Both the position numbers and the translations under genes were made by a program. Positions 17,061-26,283 of a DNA stretch of 64,000 nt are shown piece after piece. This stretch comes from Pyxidicoccus caerfyrddinensis (GTDB lineage: Bacteria > Myxococcota > Myxococcia > Myxococcales > Myxococcaceae). The notes under the pieces were generated by a model. That model searched no databases. It had not been told where the DNA came from and saw only the letters and a program-made list of their open reading frames with translations. Every line of letters starts with the position of its first letter. Position 1 is the stretch's first letter. The stretch covers positions 1-64,000 of the forward strand of contig NZ_JAAIYA010000037.1 of the NCBI RefSeq assembly GCF_010894405.1, written 5' to 3'.

Positions 17061-17306
17061 ATGGACTCGAAGGACGACTACCTCAAGCGCAGCGCGGGCA
17101 TCCCCCTGGACCCGGCGAAGCAGAAGGACCCCGAAGAGGCCGGTGACAGGGTGCCCGCGGAAGGCCGCGCCGAGTACCTCAACGACATCTCCGAGCAGCA
17201 GGGCGGTCAGCGCACCGAGGTCGAGCGGCCCTGGAAGGGCGCGCCCGAGCTCCAGGAGGAATACCGCAAGGAGTACGACGAGAAGAGCAACAAGAAGAAG
17301 GGCTGA
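17061..17306 (+). CDS. Small hydrophilic hypothetical protein, 81 residues
   Basis: It starts at ATG 17061 with AAGGAG seven bases upstream. The product is almost entirely charged and polar (M-D-S-K-D-D-Y-L-K-R ... E-Y-R-K-E-Y-D-E-K-S-N-K-K-K-G) and is probably disordered. It has no membrane segment or cysteine. No family was recognised. It converges with the next gene, 13 bases away. Confidence 0.6.
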   Translation: MDSKDDYLKRSAGIPLDPAKQKDPEEAGDRVPAEGRAEYLNDISEQQGGQRTEVERPWKGAPELQEEYRKEYDEKSNKKKG

Positions 17307-17319
17307 CGCCCCAGCAGCC

Positions 17320-17739
17320 TCAGGTGTCGAGGCTGATCTTGTTCTTGTTGCCCATGTGGATGATGGAGTTGCCCAGCGTCGCGGCGGAGAGCGCGGCCAG
17401 GTCCATCAGCGCCTGCTCCTGCTTCGCCTGCTCCGAGCCCGGCTGAGCGGCGGTGCCACCCTGCGCCTGCCCCGGCGTGCCCTCCTGGGCAACGGGTCCA
17501 CGGCCCACGGCCGAGAGGTAGGAGTTCATCAGCCCGCTGTGCGGCGAGCTGCCCACCGACGCCAGCGCCGAGGCCACCACCGCGCCACCGGACGTCATCA
17601 TCGGGTCGCCCGGACGGTTGGCCGGTGCCGCCGCGGCGCCCTGCAGGAGCGAGCCGAAGCCCGCGCGGGAAGCGCCGCTGGTGGCCTGGGTGGTGGGCTG
17701 CTGCACCCGGGGACCCGTGAAGGAGTTGATGCGGTTCAT
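17320..17739 (-). CDS. Hypothetical protein, 139 residues, Ala/Gly/Gln-rich
   Basis: It opens M-N-R-I-N-S-F-T-G-P-R-V-Q-Q-P-T and is dominated by Ala, Gly, Ser, Gln and Pro, suggesting a disordered protein with one helical C-terminal segment (A-L-M-D-L-A-A-L-S-A-A-T-L-G). There is no signal peptide or cysteine. The composition resembles small secreted helper proteins but no family can be named. Coding is supported by GC-rich third positions and by the ATG with upstream purines. Confidence 0.5.
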   Translation of the reverse strand: MNRINSFTGPRVQQPTTQATSGASRAGFGSLLQGAAAAPANRPGDPMMTSGGAVVASALASVGSSPHSGLMNSYLSAVGRGPVAQEGTPGQAQGGTAAQPGSEQAKQEQALMDLAALSAATLGNSIIHMGNKNKISLDT

Positions 17740-17834
17740 GGCGGCTCCGTCGCGGCCCGGATGACGCGCACCTCGCGCGCTTCAGGCCTCTGATCCGCAT
17801 TATCGCCGGAACCCGCCGGAAGTTGCGTCCCCCG

Positions 17835-17851
17835 AAAAAAGGCCGAAGGCC
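17835..17851 (-). terminator. Rho-independent terminator downstream of the 845-residue protein gene
   Basis: Read on the minus strand this is GGCCTTCGGCC followed at once by TTTTTT: a four-pair stem with a three-base loop and a six-base T run. It lies 50 bases past the stop of the 17903-20440 gene. Clear intrinsic terminators like this are rare elsewhere in the window. Confidence 0.6.
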
Positions 17852-17902
17852 GCGGACTTACGGGCGCACGGCCCGTCCATCCACGGCGGCCTCGGGGGCG
17901 AG

Positions 17903-20440
17903 TCAGCGCGGCAGCTCGCGGGTCCGCTCGGCCGCCACGCTCTCGGCCGTGAGCAGGCCGGTGCGCTCCACCTCATCCCAGAGCCGTCCACGCAGCGTCT
18001 CCACCGTCGCGGCCAGGGCCTGGATGTCGGCATGGGTGCGCTCGTTGCGCGGTACCAGCTCCGCGTTCGTCACGTGCGCTCGCAGCGCCTCCAGCACCCG
18101 TTGCTGTGTTTCCAGCGCCGCGAAGTAGGGCTCCACCACCCCGTGCAGCAGCTCCCGCCGCCGCTGCCGTGCCGCCGCATCCGGCTCCTCCCCGGGCGCG
18201 CGGAGCAGCCGGAGTGCCTTGGTCCCGTCGTACACCCGCAGTGCCAGCGCCACGCGCACGTCCGCGCACTGCGCCAGGAGCGGATTGAGGCCCGGCGGAT
18301 ACGCGTCCAGCCGGTCCTGGAAGGACTTCACGCCGCGCACGTACGTCTCCGCGTCCCCCGCGTAGATTCCGAAGCGCAGGAAGAAGCCCCGGTACATGTC
18401 GCGCGCCGCGTGGCGCCACGCTTCGCGGATGTCCTTGAAGTGGTAGTCGCGGAAGCCGCGCATGTACTCGCAGAGCTCCCGCACCTCCGCGCGGCTCTTG
18501 TAGGCCTCCGTACGCTCGAGCTCGGCGGGGAGCTCCGCGCGCACCGTCAGCGCGTCGAAGAGGGCGCGGCTCGTGGCGCGCTCAGTGATTCCCATGTCGC
18601 GCAGCGCCTGGTGGAAGGTGAGTGAGCCCACGTGCCGGGCGAGCGAGGGAACTTCCTCGTACAGCGTCCAGAAGCTGAAGAACGTCGCCTCATCCTCGGC
18701 GGCCTTCAGGGCCCCGGCGTATTTCTCGAAGACGGGGCCCTCGGGAGGCGGAGCGGTGGGGACGGGCTCACCCTCCACGTACCAGCGCTCGAAGTCGGGC
18801 GGGGCGGGCAGCGTGGGGTTGCCCAGCGCGAAGTGGAACGCGTCATGGGACCAGTGCAGCCCCTGGCTCGCCCGGTTCTCGCCGCGGTCCGCCGCCATGA
18901 AGACGCGGAAGGCGGCCTTGAAGAAGGAGCGGTCCGCCTCATTCCGGGGATAGGCCATCCGCACGCCGTACTCGTGCTGCAGCAGCGTCATCAGCCGGGC
19001 GTAGGTCGGGGCCTGGAGCTGCTCCTGCTCGATGGAGGAATAGGTCTTCAGGTGCCGCTGCACCGTCGACCCCTGCGTCATCGTGTCGAGGAACACCCGT
19101 CGCGTCTCCACGGGTGCTGTCCGGGCCTCACGGAGCGGGTCCACCGACAGCTCCGCCCCTAGCGCGAGCAGCCCGGAGACGATGACCGGGTCTCTCACGC
19201 GGCCCTCGGCCACGGTGCGTGACAGCTCCGGCGCGCGGATGAGGAACACCTCCTCCGGGAGCGCGTGGACGCCCGAGACATCCAGCTCACAGGCGACGCG
19301 GTGGCGGACCTCGGAGCTCACCGCCGGCGCAGGCTCCGCCCCGGCGCCCAGCCGTCGCAGAGCTCGCACCTCCACGGGCTGGCCGAGCGCCGCGCCCAGT
19401 CTCCGGGCCACCAGCTCCCGGAGCGCCGTGGCCGACGCCAGCGCCGGGGCTTCGTCCTTCGTGAGGAAGAAGCCCGTCGCGTTCACGTAGCGCGGGTGTA
19501 CGGGCAAATCGTAGAGGGGCTGGAGCACGCGGCGCTCCAGGGCGGCGACGCGCGTCTCCGACCACAGCAGGAAGTACGTCTCACCCCCATGGCGGATGAA
19601 GGGGAGGACAGTGAGGGACTGGCCCGTGCCCGGCGTCACCACTTCCCACCACCGCCCGTCCAGGTGGACGCGGTGCGCATGCAGGAAGCGCAGCTCCTCC
19701 CCGGTGGGAGGCGTCCGCCGCCGCGGCCCCGCGGTGGTTCGCGCGTCCAGGGGGCGCTCGACGAAGGCCGCCAGTTGCTCCGCGTCCCAGTGCCGCGCCG
19801 GCTCACGTTCGAGCAGGGCCCTGGCTCCAGGGGAGTCCTCGAAGGGCGCGCGCACCGCGGCACCGCCGGGGCCCAGCAACCCCCGCAGCAGCAGGGGAAG
19901 CTCCTCGCTGTGAAGATGGGCCCCCGCCTCCAGCTCGCCCAGGAGCACGTCCGCGGAGCGGAAGAGGAGGTGATGGCGCGCGCCGTCCCATTCCACGTCG
20001 AGCTCCCCCGCGTCGGGAGGGCGGACGGGGAGCAGGAGCGGGAGCGTGAGCTCCGTGAGGTAACCGATGGAGCGCGCGTAGCTGGGCAGCGGAATCTTCA
20101 GGCGCCGCTCGTCGATGGGGACGTGGGTGCGCGCGTTGAAGATGGAGCGGCCGTACTCGAGGATGTCTCCGGTCTCATCCACGCCGCCGAAGTCGAAGCC
20201 CACGGGCTCCAGGCCGAGCAGGGACGCGCCGCGCAGGGCCCGCGCCGCGCGCCGCCGCTGGAGGACGCCCACGTGCAGCCGGCCCTGGTGCTCGAAGTAG
20301 GGGATGACCTGGCGGGTGTCGAGCCTGCGGCGGCTGGCGACCTCGAACATGACGCCTTCCGCCTCCCACGCGCCAAACGTGAGGAAGGAGGGGACGCCAG
20401 TGAGGGCTTCGCGAGCGACTTCCGGAGTGGAGGAGGACAC
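17903..20440 (-). CDS. Unrecognised 845-residue protein, two Nudix-like segments plus an all-helical C-terminal half
   Basis: No family is recognised with confidence. Two N-terminal segments (about 25-160 and 255-420) share a layout reminiscent of Nudix-fold domains: V-I-P-Y-F-E-H-Q-G-R-L-H-V-G-V-L-Q-R-R-R in the first and V-L-P-F-I-R-H-G-G-E-T-Y-F-L-L-W in the second. Neither has a clear GX5EX7REUXEEXGU catalytic box. The C-terminal 400 residues look helical and hold possible metal ligands: H-W-S-H-D-A-F-H-F, E-x6-H (E-V-P-S-L-A-R-H) and E-A-W-R-H. That pattern is compatible with a heme-oxygenase-like diiron fold, but this is only an inference. There is no signal peptide, so it is probably cytoplasmic. 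Confidence 0.55.
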   Translation of the reverse strand: MSSSTPEVAREALTGVPSFLTFGAWEAEGVMFEVASRRRLDTRQVIPYFEHQGRLHVGVLQRRRAARALRGASLLGLEPVGFDFGGVDETGDILEYGRSIFNARTHVPIDERRLKIPLPSYARSIGYLTELTLPLLLPVRPPDAGELDVEWDGARHHLLFRSADVLLGELEAGAHLHSEELPLLLRGLLGPGGAAVRAPFEDSPGARALLEREPARHWDAEQLAAFVERPLDARTTAGPRRRTPPTGEELRFLHAHRVHLDGRWWEVVTPGTGQSLTVLPFIRHGGETYFLLWSETRVAALERRVLQPLYDLPVHPRYVNATGFFLTKDEAPALASATALRELVARRLGAALGQPVEVRALRRLGAGAEPAPAVSSEVRHRVACELDVSGVHALPEEVFLIRAPELSRTVAEGRVRDPVIVSGLLALGAELSVDPLREARTAPVETRRVFLDTMTQGSTVQRHLKTYSSIEQEQLQAPTYARLMTLLQHEYGVRMAYPRNEADRSFFKAAFRVFMAADRGENRASQGLHWSHDAFHFALGNPTLPAPPDFERWYVEGEPVPTAPPPEGPVFEKYAGALKAAEDEATFFSFWTLYEEVPSLARHVGSLTFHQALRDMGITERATSRALFDALTVRAELPAELERTEAYKSRAEVRELCEYMRGFRDYHFKDIREAWRHAARDMYRGFFLRFGIYAGDAETYVRGVKSFQDRLDAYPPGLNPLLAQCADVRVALALRVYDGTKALRLLRAPGEEPDAAARQRRRELLHGVVEPYFAALETQQRVLEALRAHVTNAELVPRNERTHADIQALAATVETLRGRLWDEVERTGLLTAESVAAERTRELPR

Positions 20441-20515
20441 GGTGAGAGGGCAGGGCGGGGGTGAGTCCCCAGCCTAGCCCTCCCAGGCCTCCGACGTCTC
20501 AGGCGCCCGCGTCGA

Positions 20516-21802
<1,287 letters not shown>

Positions 21803-21850
21803 CGCAGGCTCCTCGCTACAGTTGAAGTGGTTGAAGGTGGTGCTGCGGAA

Positions 21851-23476
21851 TCAGACCTGCGCGTCCAGGGCCTCGTAGGCCGGCAGGGTCAGGAAGTCTT
21901 CGAAGGCGGGCGCGGTGGACAGCTGCTCGAAGAGGGCGCGGGCGCGCTCCAGGTGGGCGGCGCCGTAGCGCTCCTTCGCGCCCTCCTGGTCGATGCGGGC
22001 CATCTCCTCGGCGAGCAGGGTGCGGAACAGCTCCGCCGTCACCTTGCGACCGTCGTCCAGCGAGGCGCCGTGGTGTATCCACTGCCACACCTGGGCGCGG
22101 GAGATTTCCGCGGTCGCCGCGTCCTCCATGAGGTTGTAGAGCGGCACGCAGCCCAGGCCGCCCAGCCACGCGGCGGTGTACTGGATGCCGACGCGGATGT
22201 TGTGGCGCAGGCCGTCCTCGGTGCGCGTGCCGGACGGCACCTTGAGCAGCTCCGCCTCGCTGATGCGCACGTCCTCGCGCTTGTTGGCGATTTGATTCGC
22301 GCCCTTCATGTTCGCGTCGAAGATGTCCTTGGCCAGCGGGACGAGGCCGGGGTGGGCCACCCACGTGCCGTCGTGGCCGTTCTTCGCCTCGCGCAGCTTG
22401 TCGGTGCGGACCTTCTCCAGCACCGCCTCGTTGGCGGCCGCGTCCCCCTTGATGGGGATGAAGGCCGCCATGCCGCCCATGGCGTGCACGTTGCGGCGGT
22501 GGCAGGTCTGGATGAGCAGCTGCGAGTAGGCGTTGAGGAACGCCTTGTCCATGGTGACCTGGCCGCGGTCGGGCAGGACGACGCTGGTGTCGGACTGGAG
22601 CGTCTTGATGAAGCTGAAGATGTAGTCCCAGCGGCCGCAGTTGAGGCCGGCGGAGTGCTCGCGCAGCTCGTAGAGGATTTCGTCCATCTCGAACGCGGCG
22701 GGCAGCGTCTCGATGAGGACGGTGGCCTTGATGGTGCCGCGCGGGATGTTCAGCTCCGACTGGGCCAGGTGGAACACGTCGTTCCACAGCCGGGCCTCCA
22801 GGTGGCTCTGCATCTTCGGCAGGTAGAAGTACGGGCCGGTGCCGCGCGCGAGCTGCTCGCGGGCGTTGTGGAAGAAGAAGAGGGCGAAGTCGAAGAGCGA
22901 GCCGGAGATGGGCTTGCCGTCGATTTCCACGTGGCGCTCGGGCAGGTGCCAGCCGCGGGGGCGCACGAAGAGGACGGCCGTCTTCGGGTGGAGGGCGTAG
23001 TGCTTGCCGCCCTCGGCATCGAAGCTGATGGTGCGGCGGATGGCGTCGCGCAGGTTGAGCTGCCCGCGCACCACGTTGTCCCAGGTGGGGCTGTTGGCGT
23101 CCTCGAAGTCCGCCATGAAGACGTTCGCGCCCGAGTTGAGCGCGTTGATGATCATCTTCCGGTCCACCGGCCCGGTGATTTCCACGCGGCGGTCCTGGAG
23201 GTCCGCGGGCAGGGGCGCCACCGTCCAGTTGCCCTCACGGATGGCCTTCGTCTCCGCCAGGAAGTGGGGCCGCTCACCCTTGCGCCACGCCTGCTGCACC
23301 ACCTTGCGGCGCTCCAGCAGGGCCTCGCGGCGCTCTGCGAAGGTGCGCACCAGCTTCGCGACGAACTCCATCGCCTCGGGGGTGAGCACCTCGGCGTAGT
23401 CGGGGTGCCACGGACCCTTCACCACCACCCCCGCGCCGAAGGTCGGGGTCTTGCTCGAAGGGGCTGACGCGCTCAT
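21851..23476 (-). CDS. aceB: Malate synthase A
   Basis: This 541-residue enzyme condenses glyoxylate with acetyl-CoA to give malate, completing the glyoxylate shunt. Family markers include F-M-A-D-F-E-D-A-N-S-P-T-W near residue 115, F-V-R-P-R-G-W-H-L-P-E near 165, the signature V-L-I-E-T-L-P-A-A-F-E-M near 245 and E-D-A-A-T-A-E-I-S-R near 445. The ATG at 23476 has AAGGAG six bases upstream; an in-frame extension to 24121 is not coding. It is the first gene of the aceBA operon, with an AT-rich upstream region (23499-23625). Confidence 0.96.
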   Translation of the reverse strand: MSASAPSSKTPTFGAGVVVKGPWHPDYAEVLTPEAMEFVAKLVRTFAERREALLERRKVVQQAWRKGERPHFLAETKAIREGNWTVAPLPADLQDRRVEITGPVDRKMIINALNSGANVFMADFEDANSPTWDNVVRGQLNLRDAIRRTISFDAEGGKHYALHPKTAVLFVRPRGWHLPERHVEIDGKPISGSLFDFALFFFHNAREQLARGTGPYFYLPKMQSHLEARLWNDVFHLAQSELNIPRGTIKATVLIETLPAAFEMDEILYELREHSAGLNCGRWDYIFSFIKTLQSDTSVVLPDRGQVTMDKAFLNAYSQLLIQTCHRRNVHAMGGMAAFIPIKGDAAANEAVLEKVRTDKLREAKNGHDGTWVAHPGLVPLAKDIFDANMKGANQIANKREDVRISEAELLKVPSGTRTEDGLRHNIRVGIQYTAAWLGGLGCVPLYNLMEDAATAEISRAQVWQWIHHGASLDDGRKVTAELFRTLLAEEMARIDQEGAKERYGAAHLERARALFEQLSTAPAFEDFLTLPAYEALDAQV

Positions 23477-23498
23477 CCGGACTCCTTGGCCTGATGCG

Positions 23499-23625
23499 TT
23501 GTAAATCGCTCCGACGGTACCGAAAATGGTTCTTCCGAGGGAGGAATGGAAGTGTCGGTGAAGTTGTGCCTGCTTGCCTGTAATCCTGTCAACAGGTAGC
23601 GGATTAAATCTGTAAATCAACAAAC
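23499..23625 (-). promoter_or_regulatory. Candidate control region of aceBA
   Basis: Between aceB and the PspC gene are two direct copies of TGTAAATC (23500-23507 and 23611-23618), an inverted repeat CCTGT-CA-ACAGG (23585-23596) and an AT-rich run (23601-23625) that stands out in this GC-rich DNA. Glyoxylate-shunt operons are usually controlled by carbon-source regulators. No specific regulator can be named. Confidence 0.35.
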
Positions 23626-23758
23626 TGGCGCCGCCGGGGTGCCGATGACCCACCTGCGGCGAGAGGATGCCGGGCGGGCGCAATCGGAAGCGCCGACTTC
23701 CGTAGGTAGGGACGAGGGCCGTTGACGCCAAGGGCGGCCCGTCAGGGAGTGACACACC

Positions 23759-24109
23759 ATGGACGCCATGAAGCGCTGCACGGCCTGTGTGGAGGAGATG
23801 AAGGTGGAGGCCACGAAGTGCCCGCACTGCGGGACGCGGACGGAGCCGATGCACCGCGGGGTGGAGGGGCGGATGCTGTCCGGCGTGTGCGGGGCGCTGG
23901 CGCGTCAGTTCAACCTGGACCCGGCGGTGGTGCGCGTGGCCTTCCTCGTCTCGCTCCTGCTGTCCTTCGGGACGACGATGATCGTGTACCTGGCGCTCTG
24001 GGCCTTCACGCCGTCGTCCGCGCTGGGCAAGGCCCCCTTGCAGAGCACCGTGGACTGGCTCGGCAACCTGGGGAACTCCGACGAGCCGCACGTCGAGACG
24101 CGCGTCTAG
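23759..24109 (+). CDS. Zinc-ribbon / PspC-domain membrane protein
   Basis: This 116-residue protein has a zinc ribbon at the N-terminus (C-T-A-C ... C-P-H-C, about residues 7-24). A PspC domain follows (about 32-85: G-R-M-L-S-G-V-C-G-A-L-A-R-Q-F-N-L-D-P-A-V-V-R), with one membrane helix at about 62-82. PspC proteins take part in envelope-stress responses of the phage-shock type; no pspA or pspB is adjacent. ATG at 23759 is used, and ATG at 23768 is also possible. Confidence 0.82.
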   Translation: MDAMKRCTACVEEMKVEATKCPHCGTRTEPMHRGVEGRMLSGVCGALARQFNLDPAVVRVAFLVSLLLSFGTTMIVYLALWAFTPSSALGKAPLQSTVDWLGNLGNSDEPHVETRV

Positions 24110-24123
24110 CGCCTGCTCCATGC

Positions 24124-24155
24124 TTCGGCCGGGGCCGAAACGTCGGCCCGGGCCG
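24124..24155. promoter_or_regulatory. Two adjacent GC palindromes upstream of the P450 gene
   Basis: TTCGGCC-GG-GGCCGAA (24124-24139) and CGGCCCGGGCCG (24144-24155) lie 15-50 bases after the PspC stop and 54-86 bases before the P450 start. Neither is followed by a T run. They could terminate the PspC transcript through a GC hairpin or act as an operator for the P450 gene. Confidence 0.4.
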
Positions 24156-24209
24156 CGCCCGTAGAACCTCCTCGCCGCCGGATGCTCCCGGCGGCGGGAG
24201 GAGCCCTGG

Positions 24210-25355
24210 ATGTCGCAGCCGAAAGACGCGCTCGCCGCGCCGACGCACCCGGACCCGTATTCCTTCTACGCGGAGCTCGTCGCTCGCCGGCCCCTCTTCT
24301 GGGATGAGTCGTCGCGGATGTGGATTGCGTCGAGCGCTCGCGCGGTGGGCGCCGTCCTCACGCACCCCGCCTGCCGTGTCCGCCCCGTGACAGAGCCGGT
24401 GCCGCGAGCGCTCGGCCCCGGGGCCGCGGCGGTGTTCCGGCATCTCGTGAGGATGAACGACGGCCCTGTTCATTGTCCGATGAAGCAGGCCGTGTCCTCC
24501 TTCCTCGGTGGTTTCGGGGAGCGGCAGGTGCGGGAGGAGGCGCGGCGCCGGACGCGCCTGCTGGGTGGGCCCGAGCGGCTTCACTCGCTTCCATTCCAGT
24601 TGCCGTTGTCCGTGGTGGGGCGCCTGCTCGGGCTCTCCGAGGACGGGCTCCCCCAGGTCGCCGTGTGGACGGGGGACTTCGTGCGGGGCCTTGCGCCGGG
24701 GGCGGACATGGACCGGCTCGAAGCGGGCGAGCGGGCCGCACACGGGTTGCTGGAGGTATTCCGCGCCGCGCTCGCTGCCGACGTCGCGGGGCCGCTGGCC
24801 CTCTTCGCCCGAGGGGCCGAGCGCTTCGGCGCGCAGGGTCGGGAAGCGCTGCTGGCCAACGCCATCGGGTTGCTGTCACAGACGCATGACGCGACGGCGG
24901 GGCTGCTGGGCAACACCGTCCTGGCGCTGCTCGGGCAGCCGGCCCTGCGCGAGCGCCCCGGGCTCCTGCCTCACATCCTGGACGAGGTGCTCCGGCATGA
25001 CGCGCCCGTGCAGAACACGCGGCGCTTCCTCGCGGAGGACGCCGTCATCGAAGGCCAGCGCCTGGCCGCGGGCGACACCGTCCTCGTCATCCTGGCCGCC
25101 GCCAATCGAGACCCGGCCCTCAACGAGGACCCGCACCGGTTCGACGTCGACCGGAAGGCGCGGCGCTCCTTCACCTTCGGCGCGGGCGTGCACGCCTGCC
25201 CCGGTGAGGCGCTGGTGAAGTGGATGGCCTGGGGCGCGCTCGAGGAGTTGCTCACGGCCGACCCCGGCCTCCTTCGCGCCGCCGCGCGCGGCGTGTCCTA
25301 CGTGCCCTCGGTGAACGGGCGCATCCCCCTCTTCCAACGCGAGGTCCGCTCATGA
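24210..25355 (+). CDS. Cytochrome P450
   Basis: This 381-residue soluble bacterial P450 has the heme-ligand loop F-G-A-G-V-H-A-C-P-G-E with Cys330, and the E-x-x-R pair in E-V-L-R (about residues 263-266). The I-helix region reads L-L-S-Q-T-H-D-A-T-A-G-L-L-G (about 221-234), where the usual acid-alcohol pair is replaced by D-A-T. It would hydroxylate or oxidise a small molecule using electrons from an unlinked ferredoxin. The four-base ATGA overlap with the next gene, a small monooxygenase-fold protein, suggests a joint pathway, perhaps in secondary metabolism. Confidence 0.9.
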   Translation: MSQPKDALAAPTHPDPYSFYAELVARRPLFWDESSRMWIASSARAVGAVLTHPACRVRPVTEPVPRALGPGAAAVFRHLVRMNDGPVHCPMKQAVSSFLGGFGERQVREEARRRTRLLGGPERLHSLPFQLPLSVVGRLLGLSEDGLPQVAVWTGDFVRGLAPGADMDRLEAGERAAHGLLEVFRAALAADVAGPLALFARGAERFGAQGREALLANAIGLLSQTHDATAGLLGNTVLALLGQPALRERPGLLPHILDEVLRHDAPVQNTRRFLAEDAVIEGQRLAAGDTVLVILAAANRDPALNEDPHRFDVDRKARRSFTFGAGVHACPGEALVKWMAWGALEELLTADPGLLRAAARGVSYVPSVNGRIPLFQREVRS

Positions 25356-25699
25356 TTGCCGTCATCTTCGAGGTGCGTCCCCACGCCGATGGCCGGCAGG
25401 AGTACCTGGACCTCGCGGCGGGGCTGCGGCCGCTGCTCGAAGGGGTGGACGGGTTCATCTCCATCGAGCGCTTCCAGAGCCTGACGGACCCGGGGAAGCT
25501 CCTCTCGCTGTCGTTCTGGCGCGACGAGCAGGCCGTGGAGGCGTGGCGCCGGCTGGAGCCGCACCGCGCCGCGCAGGCGAAGGGCCGGGCCTCCGTCTTC
25601 GAGGACTACCGCCTCCGCGTGGCCGGTGTGCTCCGGGACTACGGCCTGTCCGAGCGCGCGCAGGCGCCCGCCGACAGTCGCGGCTTCCACCACCGCTGA
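25352..25699 (+). CDS. Antibiotic biosynthesis monooxygenase (ABM-fold) protein
   Basis: This 115-residue protein begins in an ATGA overlap with the P450 stop. It has the dimeric alpha-beta barrel pattern of ABM proteins: I-A-V-I-F-E-V-R-P, Y-L-D-L-A-A-G-L, G-F-I-S-I-E-R-F-Q, L-L-S-L-S-F-W-R-D and A-V-E-A-W-R. Members act as cofactor-free monooxygenases or heme/isomerase-like enzymes. Coupling to the P450 suggests both act on one compound. Confidence 0.82.
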   Translation: MIAVIFEVRPHADGRQEYLDLAAGLRPLLEGVDGFISIERFQSLTDPGKLLSLSFWRDEQAVEAWRRLEPHRAAQAKGRASVFEDYRLRVAGVLRDYGLSERAQAPADSRGFHHR

Positions 25700-25702
25700 G
25701 GC

Positions 25703-26191
25703 TCAGGGCAGCTTCGGGCGGATGATGCGCGGCGCATCCGGGTTGACGTCCAGGAGCCGCACGCCGTCGCCCTCGCGCACCGTGCCGCCCCGCAGCACCT
25801 TCGCGAGCTGACCGCGCCGACCCCAGCTCTCCTTCAAGAGGCCGGGGCGCAGGGCGTCCAGCTTCCAGCACGGCACACACGGCTCCGTCAGCTCCACCAG
25901 CACCTCGTCCCCCATGGCCAGCCGCTGGCCCGGGGGCAGGGTGTCCAGCGGCAGCCCCTCCACCAGCACGTTCTCCTTCAGCGCGCCCACCGGGACGTCC
26001 AGCGCCGCGCGCGAGGCCTCGTCCAGCAGCAGCACCTGGCGCTTGTGCCCGAGCGCGCGCTGGGAGTGGCGGTCTCCCTCCAGGCCCCGCCCCTCGACGG
26101 CCCGGGCCTCGGGGACGCGGAGCATGGGCGTGCCCCGCGCCTGGGCGAGCAGGAGGGCTCGGATGGTGCCGCTCGAGGTGGGAGTGCTCAC
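25703..26191 (-). CDS. MOSC-domain protein
   Basis: This 162-residue protein is a stand-alone MOSC domain (molybdenum-cofactor sulfurase C-terminal type): G-L-E-G-D-R-H near residue 35, Q-V-L-L-L-D near 48 and the Cys-bearing E-P-C-V-P-C-W-K-L near 100. MOSC proteins bind the molybdenum cofactor or carry sulfur for it; the substrate is unknown. The start is taken as GTG 26191, because the in-frame ATG further upstream adds an Arg/Pro-rich stretch. It is divergent from fumC across 92 bases. Confidence 0.82.
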   Translation of the reverse strand: MSTPTSSGTIRALLLAQARGTPMLRVPEARAVEGRGLEGDRHSQRALGHKRQVLLLDEASRAALDVPVGALKENVLVEGLPLDTLPPGQRLAMGDEVLVELTEPCVPCWKLDALRPGLLKESWGRRGQLAKVLRGGTVREGDGVRLLDVNPDAPRIIRPKLP

Positions 26192-26283
26192 GGTACAACG
26201 GTAATCACGCCGGGGCGGCGGCCGCGAGGCCCGGCCTGTTATGCCCTGGCGCCCCGCCTCCACCCTTTCGAGGAGCCCTGCGC

